DNA of 64,000 nucleotides. Origin: Herbidospora yilanensis. Lineage in GTDB: Bacteria; Actinomycetota; Actinomycetes; Streptosporangiales; Streptosporangiaceae. The first letter of the stretch is position 1; each line of letters starts with the position of its first letter. Shown piece by piece: positions 1 through 8,865 of this stretch. The stretch is taken from positions 1 through 64,000 of the forward strand of contig NZ_BBXE01000018.1 in the NCBI RefSeq assembly GCF_001570565.1. Reading direction: 5' to 3'. The position numbers and the translations under genes were made by a program. The notes under the pieces are model-generated. The model had not been told where the DNA came from. It made no database searches and saw nothing but the letters and a program-made list of their open reading frames with translations.

Positions 1-762
1 GGGGGGACCCCCCCCGCCGTAACGGCGGTCGCGGCTGGCGTAGATCTCGCACGCCTGCCACAGGTCCCGCCGGTCGAAGTCGGGCCACAGGCGGTTCAGG
101 AAGACCATCTCGGCGTACGCCGACTGCCAGAGCAGGAAGTTGCTGGTGCGCTGCTCCCCCGACGACCGGACGAACAGGTCGACGTCGGGGATCTCGGGCT
201 GGTGGAGGTAGCGCGCGAAGGTCTTCTCGTTGACCTTGCCCGGCTTGATCCGCCCGGCCTGGACGTCGGCCGCCAGCTTGAGCGCGGCGTCGACGATCTC
301 GGCCCGGCCGCCGTAGTTGACGCAGAACTGCAGCGTCAGGGTCGAGTTGCCCCTCGTCCGCTGCTCGGCCTCGGTGAGCTCCTGGATGACCGACTTCCAC
401 AACCGCCCCGGACGCCCCGACCAGCGCACCCGCACGCCCATGGCGTCGAGCTCGTCGCGGCGGCGGCGGATGACGTCGCGGTTGAACCCCATCAGGAACC
501 GGACCTCGTCGGGCGACCGCTTCCAGTTCTCCGTCGAGAAGGCGTAGGCCGACAGGTAGGGGATGCCCATCTCGATGGCGCCCTCGATGACGTCGAACAG
601 CGACGCCTCACCCATCTCGTGACCCTTGGTGCGCGGCAGGCCGCGCTGCTTGGCCCAGCGGCCGTTGCCGTCCATGACGATCGCGACGTGGCGGGGGACC
701 AGGTCCGCGGGCAGGGCGGGCGGGGTGGCCCCGGAAGGGTGGGGCGTCGGGGGTCGAACCAT
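1..762 (-). CDS. uppS: Isoprenyl (undecaprenyl) diphosphate synthase, 3' end cut
   Basis: Cis-prenyltransferase that builds the C50/C55 polyprenyl diphosphate lipid carrier for peptidoglycan and wall polymers. Reading the minus strand from an ATG at 762 gives 254 codons running off the left edge with no stop. Visible family motifs are the diphosphate-binding [13 protein letters not shown] near residue 26, [12 protein letters not shown] near 75, [11 protein letters not shown], and the signature [16 protein letters not shown] followed by AYAEMVF near residue 210. The last readable residues (RDRRYGGGG) are the normal C-terminal region, so only a short tail is missing. It lies 45 bp downstream of recO on the same strand, the usual actinobacterial recO-uppS order. 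Function is confident; only the C-terminus is unseen. Confidence 0.95.
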   Translation of the reverse strand, partial: MVRPPTPHPSGATPPALPADLVPRHVAIVMDGNGRWAKQRGLPRTKGHEMGEASLFDVIEGAIEMGIPYLSAYAFSTENWKRSPDEVRFLMGFNRDVIRRRRDELDAMGVRVRWSGRPGRLWKSVIQELTEAEQRTRGNSTLTLQFCVNYGGRAEIVDAALKLAADVQAGRIKPGKVNEKTFARYLHQPEIPDVDLFVRSSGEQRTSNFLLWQSAYAEMVFLNRLWPDFDRRDLWQACEIYASRDRRYGGGGPP

Positions 763-807
763 GGTCCCTGAGCGTATTCGGTCGGGACCGGAGGTCAGGA
801 CGGCGTT

Positions 808-1554
808 CTAGTCGTTCAGGGCGACGGCCCCGCGTTCGACGTGCTTGAGCGACCTGATCCCGTGTTCCAGGTGCCACTGCAGATACGCCGCCACCAGCCC
901 GCTGCACTCCACCCGGTTCCGGGCCTCCGACGCGTCGGCCGCCTCCCAGTCGCCCCGCAGCAGCGCGATCATCAGCGCGATCGTCTCGGCGGCCGGGACC
1001 GCCGCGCCCGACGGGCGGCAGTTTCCGCACACCACTCCCCCGGCCACGATCGCGAAGGCCCGCACCGCCTCCGCGCCGCACCGGGCGCACTCCGACAGGG
1101 CGGGGGCGTAGCCGGCGACCGCCAGGGAGCGGAGGAAGAAGGCGTCGAGGACGAGCCGGGGCTCGTGGGAGCCGTCGACCAGGGTGCGGAGGCCGCCGAC
1201 CAGCAGGAGGAACTGGCGCAGGGCCGGTTCCTTCTCGCCGAGGGTCAGGCGGTCGGCGGTCTCCAGCATGGCCGTGCCGGCCGTGTAGCGGGGGTAGTCG
1301 GAGACCAGGGGCTCGCCGTAGGGGCGGATGGTCTCGCACTGGGTGACCATGTCGAGGGAGCGGCCGGTGTGGAACTGGACGTCGACGTGGGTGAAGGGTT
1401 CGAGGCGGGCGCCGAAGCGGGACTTGGTCTTGCGGACGCCCTTGGCGACCGCTCTGACCTTGCCGGTGCGTCTGGTCAGGATCGTGATGATGCGGTCGGC
1501 CTCGCCCAGTTTGTGGGTGCGCAGGACGACGCCCTCGTCACGGTAGAGACTCAC
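808..1554 (-). CDS. recO: DNA repair protein RecO
   Basis: RecO loads RecA on SSB-coated single-stranded DNA together with RecR in the RecFOR recombination pathway. The 248-residue product has the family length. The N-terminal OB-fold starts with SLYRDEGVVLRTHKLGEADR, followed by TRRTGKVRAVAKGVR. A C-terminal zinc-finger-like CARCG...CGNC pair lies near residues 165-190. It is co-directional with uppS just downstream. Upstream, 1555-1722 is a divergent promoter region shared with the CDP-alcohol transferase gene. Confidence 0.95.
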   Translation of the reverse strand: MSLYRDEGVVLRTHKLGEADRIITILTRRTGKVRAVAKGVRKTKSRFGARLEPFTHVDVQFHTGRSLDMVTQCETIRPYGEPLVSDYPRYTAGTAMLETADRLTLGEKEPALRQFLLLVGGLRTLVDGSHEPRLVLDAFFLRSLAVAGYAPALSECARCGAEAVRAFAIVAGGVVCGNCRPSGAAVPAAETIALMIALLRGDWEAADASEARNRVECSGLVAAYLQWHLEHGIRSLKHVERGAVALND

Positions 1555-1722
1555 GGCGTCAGCCTACTCGGGTCACGTTTGGTGAAATTTAGGTAAGTAA
1601 CCTCGTGGCGCTGTCTATACGTCCGGTAAACCTGTGGTGCGACGGGTTAACCGAAAGGTCACTAAGCTTTGGCCTCTGCGTGGGTTTCCTCCGCCCGCCG
1701 CATGAACCAGAGAAAGGGTGCC

Positions 1723-3258
1723 ATGACCCGCGTGGTGCTGCTGGGCTCCGAAAACGGAGCGCCCCCGCTGCCGCTCACCGGCCTGCCGGGCTCCCCCATG
1801 GCCTTCCAGCGGCTGATCGACCAGGCCGCGCCTTACGACCCCGAGCCGGTCGTGATCATTCGGCCAGGTCAAGCCGCATCCTACCCAGGAGCCCGGACGG
1901 TGGAGAGCGCCGACCGGGCCGGAGACCTGCGGGCGATCGCCGAGGTGGCCGCGGGGCTGGACGAGGACCTGCTGGTCCTCCCGGCCGATTCGCTGATCCA
2001 CGACGAGCTGATCTACCAGCTTGTGAAGTCCAAGCGGGGCGCCGTCGCGCTGGTCGTCCGCGAAGAGCGCGACCCCGACGCCCCCGAGCCGCCGCCCATC
2101 GAGGAGGCGGTGCCCGAGATCGGGATGAACGTCCTGGAAGGGCGTCCCCAGCGGGCCCGCATCAGCAAGACCCGGGTGATCTCGCAGGGCAGCGCCTACC
2201 ACCAGGTGACCCGGCCCAACGCGGCGCTGCTCGGGCCGCTGCACCTCAAGGCGAGCCAGGTGCCCAACCTGGCCGAGGCCGCCCGCGACCTGGCCGAGTT
2301 CGCCTCGCTCACGGGCCCGGAAGACGGGGTGACCGAGCTGCTGGTGCTGGGGCTGGTCCGCCGCGGGGTGTCCGTCGGGATCCGGGGCCGCCGCGACCTG
2401 TTCTACCGGCAGGTCGACGCCGGGAACGCGCACGAGGCCGTCCAGGAGTTCCTGACCTTCGACGAGGACCGGGCCCGGCTCGACAACGCCGTGAAGGGCG
2501 CCGACGGCTTCTTCACCACCTACTTCGTCAGCACCTACTCGCGCTTCATCGCGCGGTGGGCGGCGCGGCGGGGGCTCACCCCCAACCAGGTCACGCTGAT
2601 CTCGATCGCGCTGGGGCTGCTGGCCGCGGGCGCGTTCGCGACCGGCGGGCGGCCCGGTTACGTCGCCGGCGGCGTGCTGATCTACTTCGCGTTCGTCTTC
2701 GACTGCGTCGACGGGCAGGTCGCCCGGTACGCCCGCAAGTTCGGGGTGCTCGGGGCCTGGCTCGACGCGACGTTCGACCGGTTCAAGGAGTACGCCGTCT
2801 TCGTCGGCCTCGCCGTGGGCGCCACGGTCTCGGGGCAGTTCGGCGACGGCGAGGAGATCTGGACGCTGGCCCTGATCGCGCTGGCGCTCCAGTCGGTCAA
2901 GCACCTGCTCGACTTCTCCTTCGGCGCGGCCAACCGGCGCAAGCCGCCGAACCCGCTGCCGACGCTCGACCTGGCCGTGGCCGACGACCGGCCGCTGCGC
3001 GACGCCCTTGAGGTGCGCAAGGCCACCAGCGGCGGCGCGGTCAAGAACCTGCTGCGGTTGTGGACGAAGGCCGGCAAGTTCCGGACCGTCCACTGGGCCC
3101 GCAAGATGATCGTCTTCCCCATCGGCGAGCGGTTCGCCGCCATCGCCATCGTCACCGCGTTCTTCGACCCGAGGGTCACGTTCCTGGTGCTGATCACCTG
3201 GGGCGGCATCGCGGCCACGTACACCCTGACCGGACGTCTCCTGAGGTCGATGGCATGA
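1723..3258 (+). CDS. CDP-alcohol phosphatidyltransferase with nucleotidyltransferase-like N-terminus
   Basis: Predicted integral membrane enzyme that transfers an alcohol phosphate from a CDP-alcohol; the acceptor is unknown. The 511-residue protein has about 260 N-terminal residues that look like a diverged GT-A-type nucleotidyltransferase (LLVLPADSLIHDELI near residue 85) but without the usual glycine-rich loop. A complete CDP-alcohol phosphotransferase signature follows near residues 327-352: DCVDGQVAR, then G-x3-D-x3-D. Several membrane segments follow. The start at 1723 is chosen because AGAAAGGG precedes the ATG; an ATG at 1669 would add 18 unconserved residues. The stop overlaps the next gene by ATGA. 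The order resembles IPCT/DIPPS-type fusions, but a role in phospho-inositol or polyol lipid synthesis is only inference. Confidence 0.85.
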   Translation: MTRVVLLGSENGAPPLPLTGLPGSPMAFQRLIDQAAPYDPEPVVIIRPGQAASYPGARTVESADRAGDLRAIAEVAAGLDEDLLVLPADSLIHDELIYQLVKSKRGAVALVVREERDPDAPEPPPIEEAVPEIGMNVLEGRPQRARISKTRVISQGSAYHQVTRPNAALLGPLHLKASQVPNLAEAARDLAEFASLTGPEDGVTELLVLGLVRRGVSVGIRGRRDLFYRQVDAGNAHEAVQEFLTFDEDRARLDNAVKGADGFFTTYFVSTYSRFIARWAARRGLTPNQVTLISIALGLLAAGAFATGGRPGYVAGGVLIYFAFVFDCVDGQVARYARKFGVLGAWLDATFDRFKEYAVFVGLAVGATVSGQFGDGEEIWTLALIALALQSVKHLLDFSFGAANRRKPPNPLPTLDLAVADDRPLRDALEVRKATSGGAVKNLLRLWTKAGKFRTVHWARKMIVFPIGERFAAIAIVTAFFDPRVTFLVLITWGGIAATYTLTGRLLRSMA

Positions 3259-3971
3259 TCACGCACCCCCAGCCCGAGCCCGAGGTCCTCGACCCGCACC
3301 TGGAGCGGCAGCGGGTGCAGACCGCGCGCCTGGTGGCCTACCGCGACGACGGCCCGCTGGTCTCCCTGTTGAAGCCCCGGATGGGCCGCGGGCTGCCGCC
3401 GGTGCCGATGACGCTGGCGGCGCTGCTGGCGATCGTCGCCCTGGCGGTGACCGGGTCGCTGACCGAGGGGCCGATGTTGCTGGTCCCCGCCGTGGTGCTG
3501 ACGCTGCTGGTGCTGCCGACGGCCTCGCACGACCACCTGGGGCGCTTCGACTGGCTGACGCCGCCGCTGCTCAGGGCGGCCGAGTTCCTGACGATCATCC
3601 TGATCGGGCTGGCCTCCGGCACCCCCAAGTGGCTGCTGTTCGTGCTGCTCTACATCGTGGGCTACCACACCTACGACACCGTCTACCGGACCCGGCAGAG
3701 CATCTGGCCCCCGGCGTGGATCTTCCAGGCGGGTCTCGGCTGGGAGGTGCGGCTGCTGGTGCTGGGCGTGGGCGCGGCCACCGGCACGCTGACCTGGGTG
3801 GCGGGCGTGCTCACCCTCTACCTGGTGGTGCTGTTCTCGGTCGAGAGCGTCAACAGCTGGGTGCGGCTCGACAAGCAGTCGGCGCTGGCGGTGGCCAACG
3901 CCGAGCAGGACCTGGAGGCCAGCCCCGAGGACGCGGTCGAGGCCGCCACCGGCGAGGCCGAGCCCAACTAG
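3255..3971 (+). CDS. DUF5941-type membrane protein
   Basis: 238-residue protein of unknown function resembling the DUF5941 family. That region accompanies CDP-alcohol phosphatidyltransferases in actinomycetes and is sometimes fused to them; here it is a separate gene coupled by an ATGA overlap. The N-terminal 45 residues are soluble. About five or six hydrophobic segments follow (near 50-85, 95-125, 155-200). A polar Tyr-rich loop, YIVGYHTYDTVYRTRQSIW, lies near residues 133-151. The C-terminus is acidic. The overlap implies co-expression and probably a complex with the upstream enzyme. The stop overlaps the convergent hemerythrin gene's stop by two bases. Confidence 0.75.
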   Translation: MITHPQPEPEVLDPHLERQRVQTARLVAYRDDGPLVSLLKPRMGRGLPPVPMTLAALLAIVALAVTGSLTEGPMLLVPAVVLTLLVLPTASHDHLGRFDWLTPPLLRAAEFLTIILIGLASGTPKWLLFVLLYIVGYHTYDTVYRTRQSIWPPAWIFQAGLGWEVRLLVLGVGAATGTLTWVAGVLTLYLVVLFSVESVNSWVRLDKQSALAVANAEQDLEASPEDAVEAATGEAEPN

Positions 3972-4624
3972 CCGCGCACCAGCGCCGAGCGTTTGGCGTA
4001 GAGGCGCTTCCCCGCCAGGGTCCACGCGATCTTGGCGGGGACGGGCAGGTTGCCCATGAAGTGGGCGCGTTCCTCGGGGGTGGCCTCCTCCAGGATCGCG
4101 CCCAGCACGATCAGCTGCTGCTTCGGCGAGCCGGCCGCCGCCTCCTTGGCGCCGCGCTCCCCCATCTCCTTCCACTCGGCCACCGTGATGTGCCGGGAGA
4201 CCAGCGGCAGGATGTGCTCCTCCTCCTCGCGCAGGTGCTCGTCGAGCGCCAGGTGGTGGTCGGTCAGCAGGTCGGCGAGGCGGTCGCGGACGGCGGGATC
4301 GGCGGTGCGCTCGAACTCGGGCAGCAGGTCGCCGATGCGGCGGATGCTGTCGGCGACGTACTCGTGCTGGTGCTCCATCCGGTTGACCAGGTCGGCCTCC
4401 AGGGTGACCCGGGCGAGCAGCTTGGGCCACAGGAGGTCGTCCTCGTTGGTGTGGTGGCTGTGCAGCCCGTCGGCGTAGCCCCGGTAGTGCTCCGCCATGA
4501 GGGCGGCGCGGGCGACGTCACCGGGCCTGACCCGGCGGAACAGCTCGGGCATCATCTTCGACTCGCGCCGGAAGACCCGGTGGATCATGACCATCTCTTG
4601 GACGTAAGGGCGTTCGTTCGTCAT
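3968..4624 (-). CDS. Hemerythrin HHE-domain protein (copy 1)
   Basis: 218-residue cytoplasmic four-helix protein with hemerythrin-like di-iron ligands: an early His in MIHRVFRRES, HSHHTNEDDLLWPKL near residue 60, MEHQHEYV near 85, DHHLALDEHLREEEEHILP near 120-140. Such proteins bind O2 or NO or sense redox state. The start at 4624 fits the N-terminus of the neighbouring paralogue; longer upstream reading would run into that gene. It is followed head-to-tail by a second copy (5322-4663, upstream in transcription), so a tandem duplication is likely. No signal peptide. Substrate unknown. Confidence 0.85.
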   Translation of the reverse strand: MTNERPYVQEMVMIHRVFRRESKMMPELFRRVRPGDVARAALMAEHYRGYADGLHSHHTNEDDLLWPKLLARVTLEADLVNRMEHQHEYVADSIRRIGDLLPEFERTADPAVRDRLADLLTDHHLALDEHLREEEEHILPLVSRHITVAEWKEMGERGAKEAAAGSPKQQLIVLGAILEEATPEERAHFMGNLPVPAKIAWTLAGKRLYAKRSALVRG

Positions 4625-4662
4625 GCGCTCCAGGGTGGGGCAGGGTACTTGGAGATGATTGG

Positions 4663-5322
4663 TCAGCGTCTTGTAGAGCCGCGTACCAGCACCATGTGCC
4701 GCGCGTAGCGGCGGCGGCCCACCAGGAGCCAGGCCAGCCGGGCGGCCGGGGGCAGGGTGGCGAGCAGGTGGGCGCGTTCGGCCGGGGTGGACTCCTCCAG
4801 CAGGGCGCCGAGGAACAGCAGCAGCTTGTCCATGGGGGTCTCGGTGCCGAACCGGGCCCCGGCGGCGGCGTACTCGGCGACCGTGAGGTGCTCCTCGATC
4901 AGGGTCAGGACGTGCTTCTCCTCGTCGTCGAGGTGTTCGAGCAGGGCCGACCGGTGGTCGGCGTACAGGCCGGCGAGATGGTCGCGCAGGCCGGGGTCGG
5001 CGGTGCGCTCCCATTCGGGCAGCGCCGCGCCGATGCGGTCGAGGCCGGACTGCAAGCGTTCGTGCTGGTGCTCCATGCGGATCACCATGTCGGCCTCCAG
5101 GTCGACCCTGGCCAGCAGTTTGGGCCAGATCAGGTCGTCCTCTCCGCTGTGGTGGTGGTGCAGGCGCTGGGCGTAGTCGCGGTGGTGGGCGGCCAGGATC
5201 GCGGCGCGGGCGACGTCGCCGGCCGCGACGGTGGGCACGAGTTCCGCGAGCACCCGTGACTCGCGGCGGAACACCCGGTGGACCACGAGCATGTCGTGGG
5301 TGTCGGGCCGATCGGCAGACAT
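4663..5322 (-). CDS. Hemerythrin HHE-domain protein (copy 2)
   Basis: 219-residue paralogue of the downstream hemerythrin, alignable end to end: MLVVHRVFRRESRVL, LHHHHSGEDDLIWPKLL, RMEHQHERL and DHRSALLEHLDDEEKHVL occur in the same order. The di-iron ligand set appears complete. The ATG at 5322 has the purine-rich AAGGTAAGAGGATC upstream. The gene is divergent from the BTAD regulator (93-bp intergenic), so the regulator may control it, but no operator could be identified. The C-terminal region (LLFLGALLEESTPAERA) matches the paralogue and probably forms an extra helical domain. Confidence 0.85.
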   Translation of the reverse strand: MSADRPDTHDMLVVHRVFRRESRVLAELVPTVAAGDVARAAILAAHHRDYAQRLHHHHSGEDDLIWPKLLARVDLEADMVIRMEHQHERLQSGLDRIGAALPEWERTADPGLRDHLAGLYADHRSALLEHLDDEEKHVLTLIEEHLTVAEYAAAGARFGTETPMDKLLLFLGALLEESTPAERAHLLATLPPAARLAWLLVGRRRYARHMVLVRGSTRR

Positions 5323-5415
5323 GATCCTCTTACCTTTCTGTCGAGGTCAGGCGACGAATGTCCGCCATGCGGCTTGGGGGTCTCTTGGGATGTTCTGGGG
5401 GTATAACCTGGCCGC

Positions 5416-8400
5416 GTGACCGTTCGTGTACGGGTGCTTGGTCCCCTCCAAGCGGACGTCGACGGGCGTTCCGTGCTCCTCGGCGGGCCACGGCAGCGCG
5501 CCGTGCTCGCCCTCCTGGTCGCCTCACGCGGAGACGTCGTCTCCGTCGACCGCATGATCGAGGACCTGTGGCGCGGGGAGCCCCCGGCCAAGGCGATCGC
5601 GTCGCTCCAGTCCTACGTGGCCAACCTGCGCCGCCTGCTCGAACCCGGCCGTCCGCCGCGTGCCCCCGCCTCGGTGCTGGTGAGCGCCGCCCCCGGATAC
5701 GCCGTCCGCCTCGACGCCGACGCCGTCGACGCCTGGCGGTTCGAACGTTCCGCCGCCGAGGCCCGCGACCTGAGCGCCCGTGACCCCGCCGCCGCCCGCA
5801 CGCTGCTGAGCGACGCCCTGGGCGTCTGGCAGGGCGCGGCGTTCGCCGAGTTCGCCGACGAGGACTGGGCCGTCGCCGAAGCCGCCCGGCTGACCGAGGT
5901 GCGCCTGGTCGCCCAGGAGCTGCTGGTCGAGACCACCCTGCGGTCGGCGCCGCCGGCCGACGCCGTGCCGGCGGCCGAGATGCTGACGCGGCGCGAACCG
6001 CTCCGCGAGGAGGGCTGGCGGCTGCTGGCGCTGGCCCTGTGGGGCAGCGGGCGGCAGGCCGACGCGCTCGCGGCGTTGCGCCGGGCCCGCACCACCCTGG
6101 CCGACGAGCTCGGGCTCGACCCCGGCCCGGCGCTGACCGACCTCGAAGACGCCGTGCTGGCGCAGCGGCTCGACCTGCTCCACGCCGCCACCCGCGCGCC
6201 CGGACCGGCCGGGCACACGCCGGTCACGGTCGCCGCGCCGCGCGCGGCGGAGAACTGGACCGATCCCGCGGGGCCGCTGTTCGTCGGCCGCGACCTCGAA
6301 CTGGCCGAGATCTCCGACGCCGCCGCCCGCGCCGCCGCGGGTGACGCGGGCGTGGTGCTGATCAGCGGCGAGCCGGGGGCCGGGAAGTCGACCCTGATGG
6401 CCCGCATCGCCGACGACCTCGACCCGGCGACGTGGCTGGTCGCGACCGGGCGCTGCCCCGAGACCGAGGGCGCGCCGCCCGCCTGGGCGTGGATCGAGGC
6501 GTTGTCGCCGCTGACCCGGATCGCCCCGCTGAACGAGCACGCCGAGGCGCTGGCCCCGCTGCTCGGCGACGCGCGCCCGCCCTCCGACGACGGCGCCACC
6601 GGCCGGTTCCGCATGCACCGCGCCGCCTGCGCGTGGTTGCGTACGCTGAGCACGACCTCGGGACGGGCCCTGGCGATCGTGCTCGACGACCTCCACCGGG
6701 CCGACGCCGAGACGCTGGGCCTGCTGGTCGCGGTGGCCGAGGAGCTGACCGCCGCGCGGGTGCTGCTGGTGGCCGCCTACCGGCCCTCCGACGTGACCGA
6801 CGCCCAGGAGGACGCGCTGGCCGCGCTCGCCGCCCGCTCCCCCACGCGGCTCCACCTCGACGGGTTGTCCGAGGGCGACGTCGAGCGGCTGGTCACCTCG
6901 GTCTGCGGCCGCGAGGTCGAGGCCGGCACCGTCGCCTGGATCGCCGAGCGCACCGGCGGAAACCCCTTCTACGTACGGGAGAGCGCCCGCCTCCTGGCCT
7001 CGGAGGGCAGCCTGGCGGGGGTGGCCCGCAGTGTTCCCGAAGGGGTCCGCGACGTCCTGCGCCGGCGGCTGGCCCGGTTGCCCGCGCCCGCCGTCACCGT
7101 GCTCCGGCTCGCCGCCGCCGTCGGCCGGGAGGCCGAGGTCGAGGTGCTGGTGGGCGCCGCCGACGCCGACGAGGACGGCGTGCTCGACGCCCTGGAGGCG
7201 GGCGTGCTGACCGGCCTGCTGACCGAGCCGTCGCCGGGCCGGGTGCGGTTCACCCACGCGCTGGTCCGCGACACCCTCTACCACGACCTCTCGCAGGTGC
7301 GGCTCACCCGCATGCACGCCCGCATCGCCGACGCCCTGGCCGCCCTGCACCCCGACGACCACACCGCGCTGGCCCACCACTACGCCCGCGCCGGCACCTC
7401 GGCGACCGCCGAACGCGCCGTCGCCCACTCGGTCAAGGCCGCCGAGCTGGCCACCCGGCGCTACGCCTACGACACCGCCACCGAGCTCTACGAACAGGCG
7501 CTCGTGGCCTTCGATCGGCTGCCGGCCCAGGCGATGGCCGACCGCGACGCCGCCAGGGTCGAGCTGCTGGCCGCGCTGGTCCGCGCCCAGGTGCTGGACG
7601 GCGCGGTGGCGCACGCCCGGGTGACCCGGCAGAAGGCCGTGGAGATCGCCCAGGCGGCGGGCCGCGACGACCTGCTGATCGCCGCGTTCTCGTGCTGGAC
7701 CGAGGCCACCCCGTGGCTCATCCGCCCCTACTCCTACGTCGACGAACGCACCGTCGGCCTGATCACCCGCCTGCTGAAGCGGGCCGACCTCGACCCGGTC
7801 GTGCGGTGCCGCCTGCTGGAGATGATCGTCTCCGAGCTGGAGAACGAGGGCGACCCGCGCAGCGCCGCGGCCGCCGCCGAGCTGGAGGAGCTGGCCGCCA
7901 CGCTCGGCGACCCGGCGATGACGGCGCTGGCCCTCACGGTCCGGATCAAGGAGATCCCGTTCGAGCTGGAGCCGCGGCGGGTCCTCGACCTGTCGGTTCG
8001 GCTGGTCGACCTGGCCACCCGCCACGACCACCTGCTGGCCTACCGCTGGTACGGCGAGTTCGTCGCCACCCGGGCCTGCTGGGTGCTCGGCGACCTGCCC
8101 GGCATGCACCGGCACCTCAAGGCGGCCAACGACCTCGCCGCGGCGTACCAGATGATCGAGGCGCGCGAGGTCGCCAACGTCGCCTACGCGACGCTCCGCC
8201 ATGTGGCCGGTGATCTCGACGGCGCCCTGGCGGCCTACTCCGCCGCCTTCGGCCTGCTGCACCGCAAGGGCTCGCTCAACGCCGAGGGCGCCCACGCACT
8301 GGCGGTCTTCTCGATCCGGCTCACCCAGGACCGGCACGGCGAGTACGCCGACATCGCCTGGGCCCTGCACGAGGAGCACGGCGCGATCGTCGCCGACCTG

Positions 8401-8784
8401 CTGGCGGTGGCGCTCAGCCGCGAGGGCCGCCTGAAGGAGGCCGCCGAGATCCGGGCTCGGCTCGCCCCGATCCGCAAGGACTTCTACTACTCCCTCTACC
8501 TGGGCCTGCGTGCCCTGGCGGTGGTCCAGGTGGGGTCGCGGGAGGAGGCCAGGGAGATCCGGGAGCAACTGCTGCCGCTGCGCGACAGCATGCCGGGCGC
8601 GGCGTCGTTGTCGGTCTCGCTGCGGCCGGTCGCCCACCTGCTGGGCGACCTGGCGGTGCACCTGGGCGACCTCGACGAGGCGGCCGGCCACTACCGGCAC
8701 GCGGCCGAGGTGGCCCGGCTCAGGGGCGCGCCGCTGTGGGTGGCCGACGCGGAGAAGGCGCTGGCCGCGCTCTCGAAGCCCTGA
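5416..8784 (+). CDS. BTAD-domain AAA ATPase transcriptional regulator (AfsR/SARP type)
   Basis: 1122-residue large regulator. Residues 1-90 form an OmpR-type winged helix (VRVLGPLQADVDG, then RQRAVLALLV and VDRMIEDLWRGEPP). Residues about 97-245 are the bacterial transcriptional activation domain. An ATPase domain has Walker A GEPGAGKS near residue 318 and Walker B AIVLDDLHRAD near 420. The C-terminal half is Ala/Leu-rich helical TPR-like repeats. The start is GTG 5416, where the wHTH begins at residue 2. Such proteins activate secondary-metabolite or export genes; the adjacent co-directional MMPL exporter is the obvious candidate target. The ligand is unknown. Confidence 0.9.
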   Translation: MTVRVRVLGPLQADVDGRSVLLGGPRQRAVLALLVASRGDVVSVDRMIEDLWRGEPPAKAIASLQSYVANLRRLLEPGRPPRAPASVLVSAAPGYAVRLDADAVDAWRFERSAAEARDLSARDPAAARTLLSDALGVWQGAAFAEFADEDWAVAEAARLTEVRLVAQELLVETTLRSAPPADAVPAAEMLTRREPLREEGWRLLALALWGSGRQADALAALRRARTTLADELGLDPGPALTDLEDAVLAQRLDLLHAATRAPGPAGHTPVTVAAPRAAENWTDPAGPLFVGRDLELAEISDAAARAAAGDAGVVLISGEPGAGKSTLMARIADDLDPATWLVATGRCPETEGAPPAWAWIEALSPLTRIAPLNEHAEALAPLLGDARPPSDDGATGRFRMHRAACAWLRTLSTTSGRALAIVLDDLHRADAETLGLLVAVAEELTAARVLLVAAYRPSDVTDAQEDALAALAARSPTRLHLDGLSEGDVERLVTSVCGREVEAGTVAWIAERTGGNPFYVRESARLLASEGSLAGVARSVPEGVRDVLRRRLARLPAPAVTVLRLAAAVGREAEVEVLVGAADADEDGVLDALEAGVLTGLLTEPSPGRVRFTHALVRDTLYHDLSQVRLTRMHARIADALAALHPDDHTALAHHYARAGTSATAERAVAHSVKAAELATRRYAYDTATELYEQALVAFDRLPAQAMADRDAARVELLAALVRAQVLDGAVAHARVTRQKAVEIAQAAGRDDLLIAAFSCWTEATPWLIRPYSYVDERTVGLITRLLKRADLDPVVRCRLLEMIVSELENEGDPRSAAAAAELEELAATLGDPAMTALALTVRIKEIPFELEPRRVLDLSVRLVDLATRHDHLLAYRWYGEFVATRACWVLGDLPGMHRHLKAANDLAAAYQMIEAREVANVAYATLRHVAGDLDGALAAYSAAFGLLHRKGSLNAEGAHALAVFSIRLTQDRHGEYADIAWALHEEHGAIVADLLAVALSREGRLKEAAEIRARLAPIRKDFYYSLYLGLRALAVVQVGSREEAREIREQLLPLRDSMPGAASLSVSLRPVAHLLGDLAVHLGDLDEAAGHYRHAAEVARLRGAPLWVADAEKALAALSKP

Positions 8785-8865
8785 AGGTTCTCCAAGCGCG
8801 TCCCAAGAGACGGCCAAGCGGCCGGGCCCACCGTGGGGTGTACCGATTACGAGAGGACACCCCCG

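Noticed and set aside
5524-8817. 1097-codon open frame on the minus strand opposite the BTAD regulator
   Set aside because: GC-rich antisense shadow: low-complexity Gly/Arg/Gln composition, no domains, while the plus strand has a complete BTAD-ATPase.
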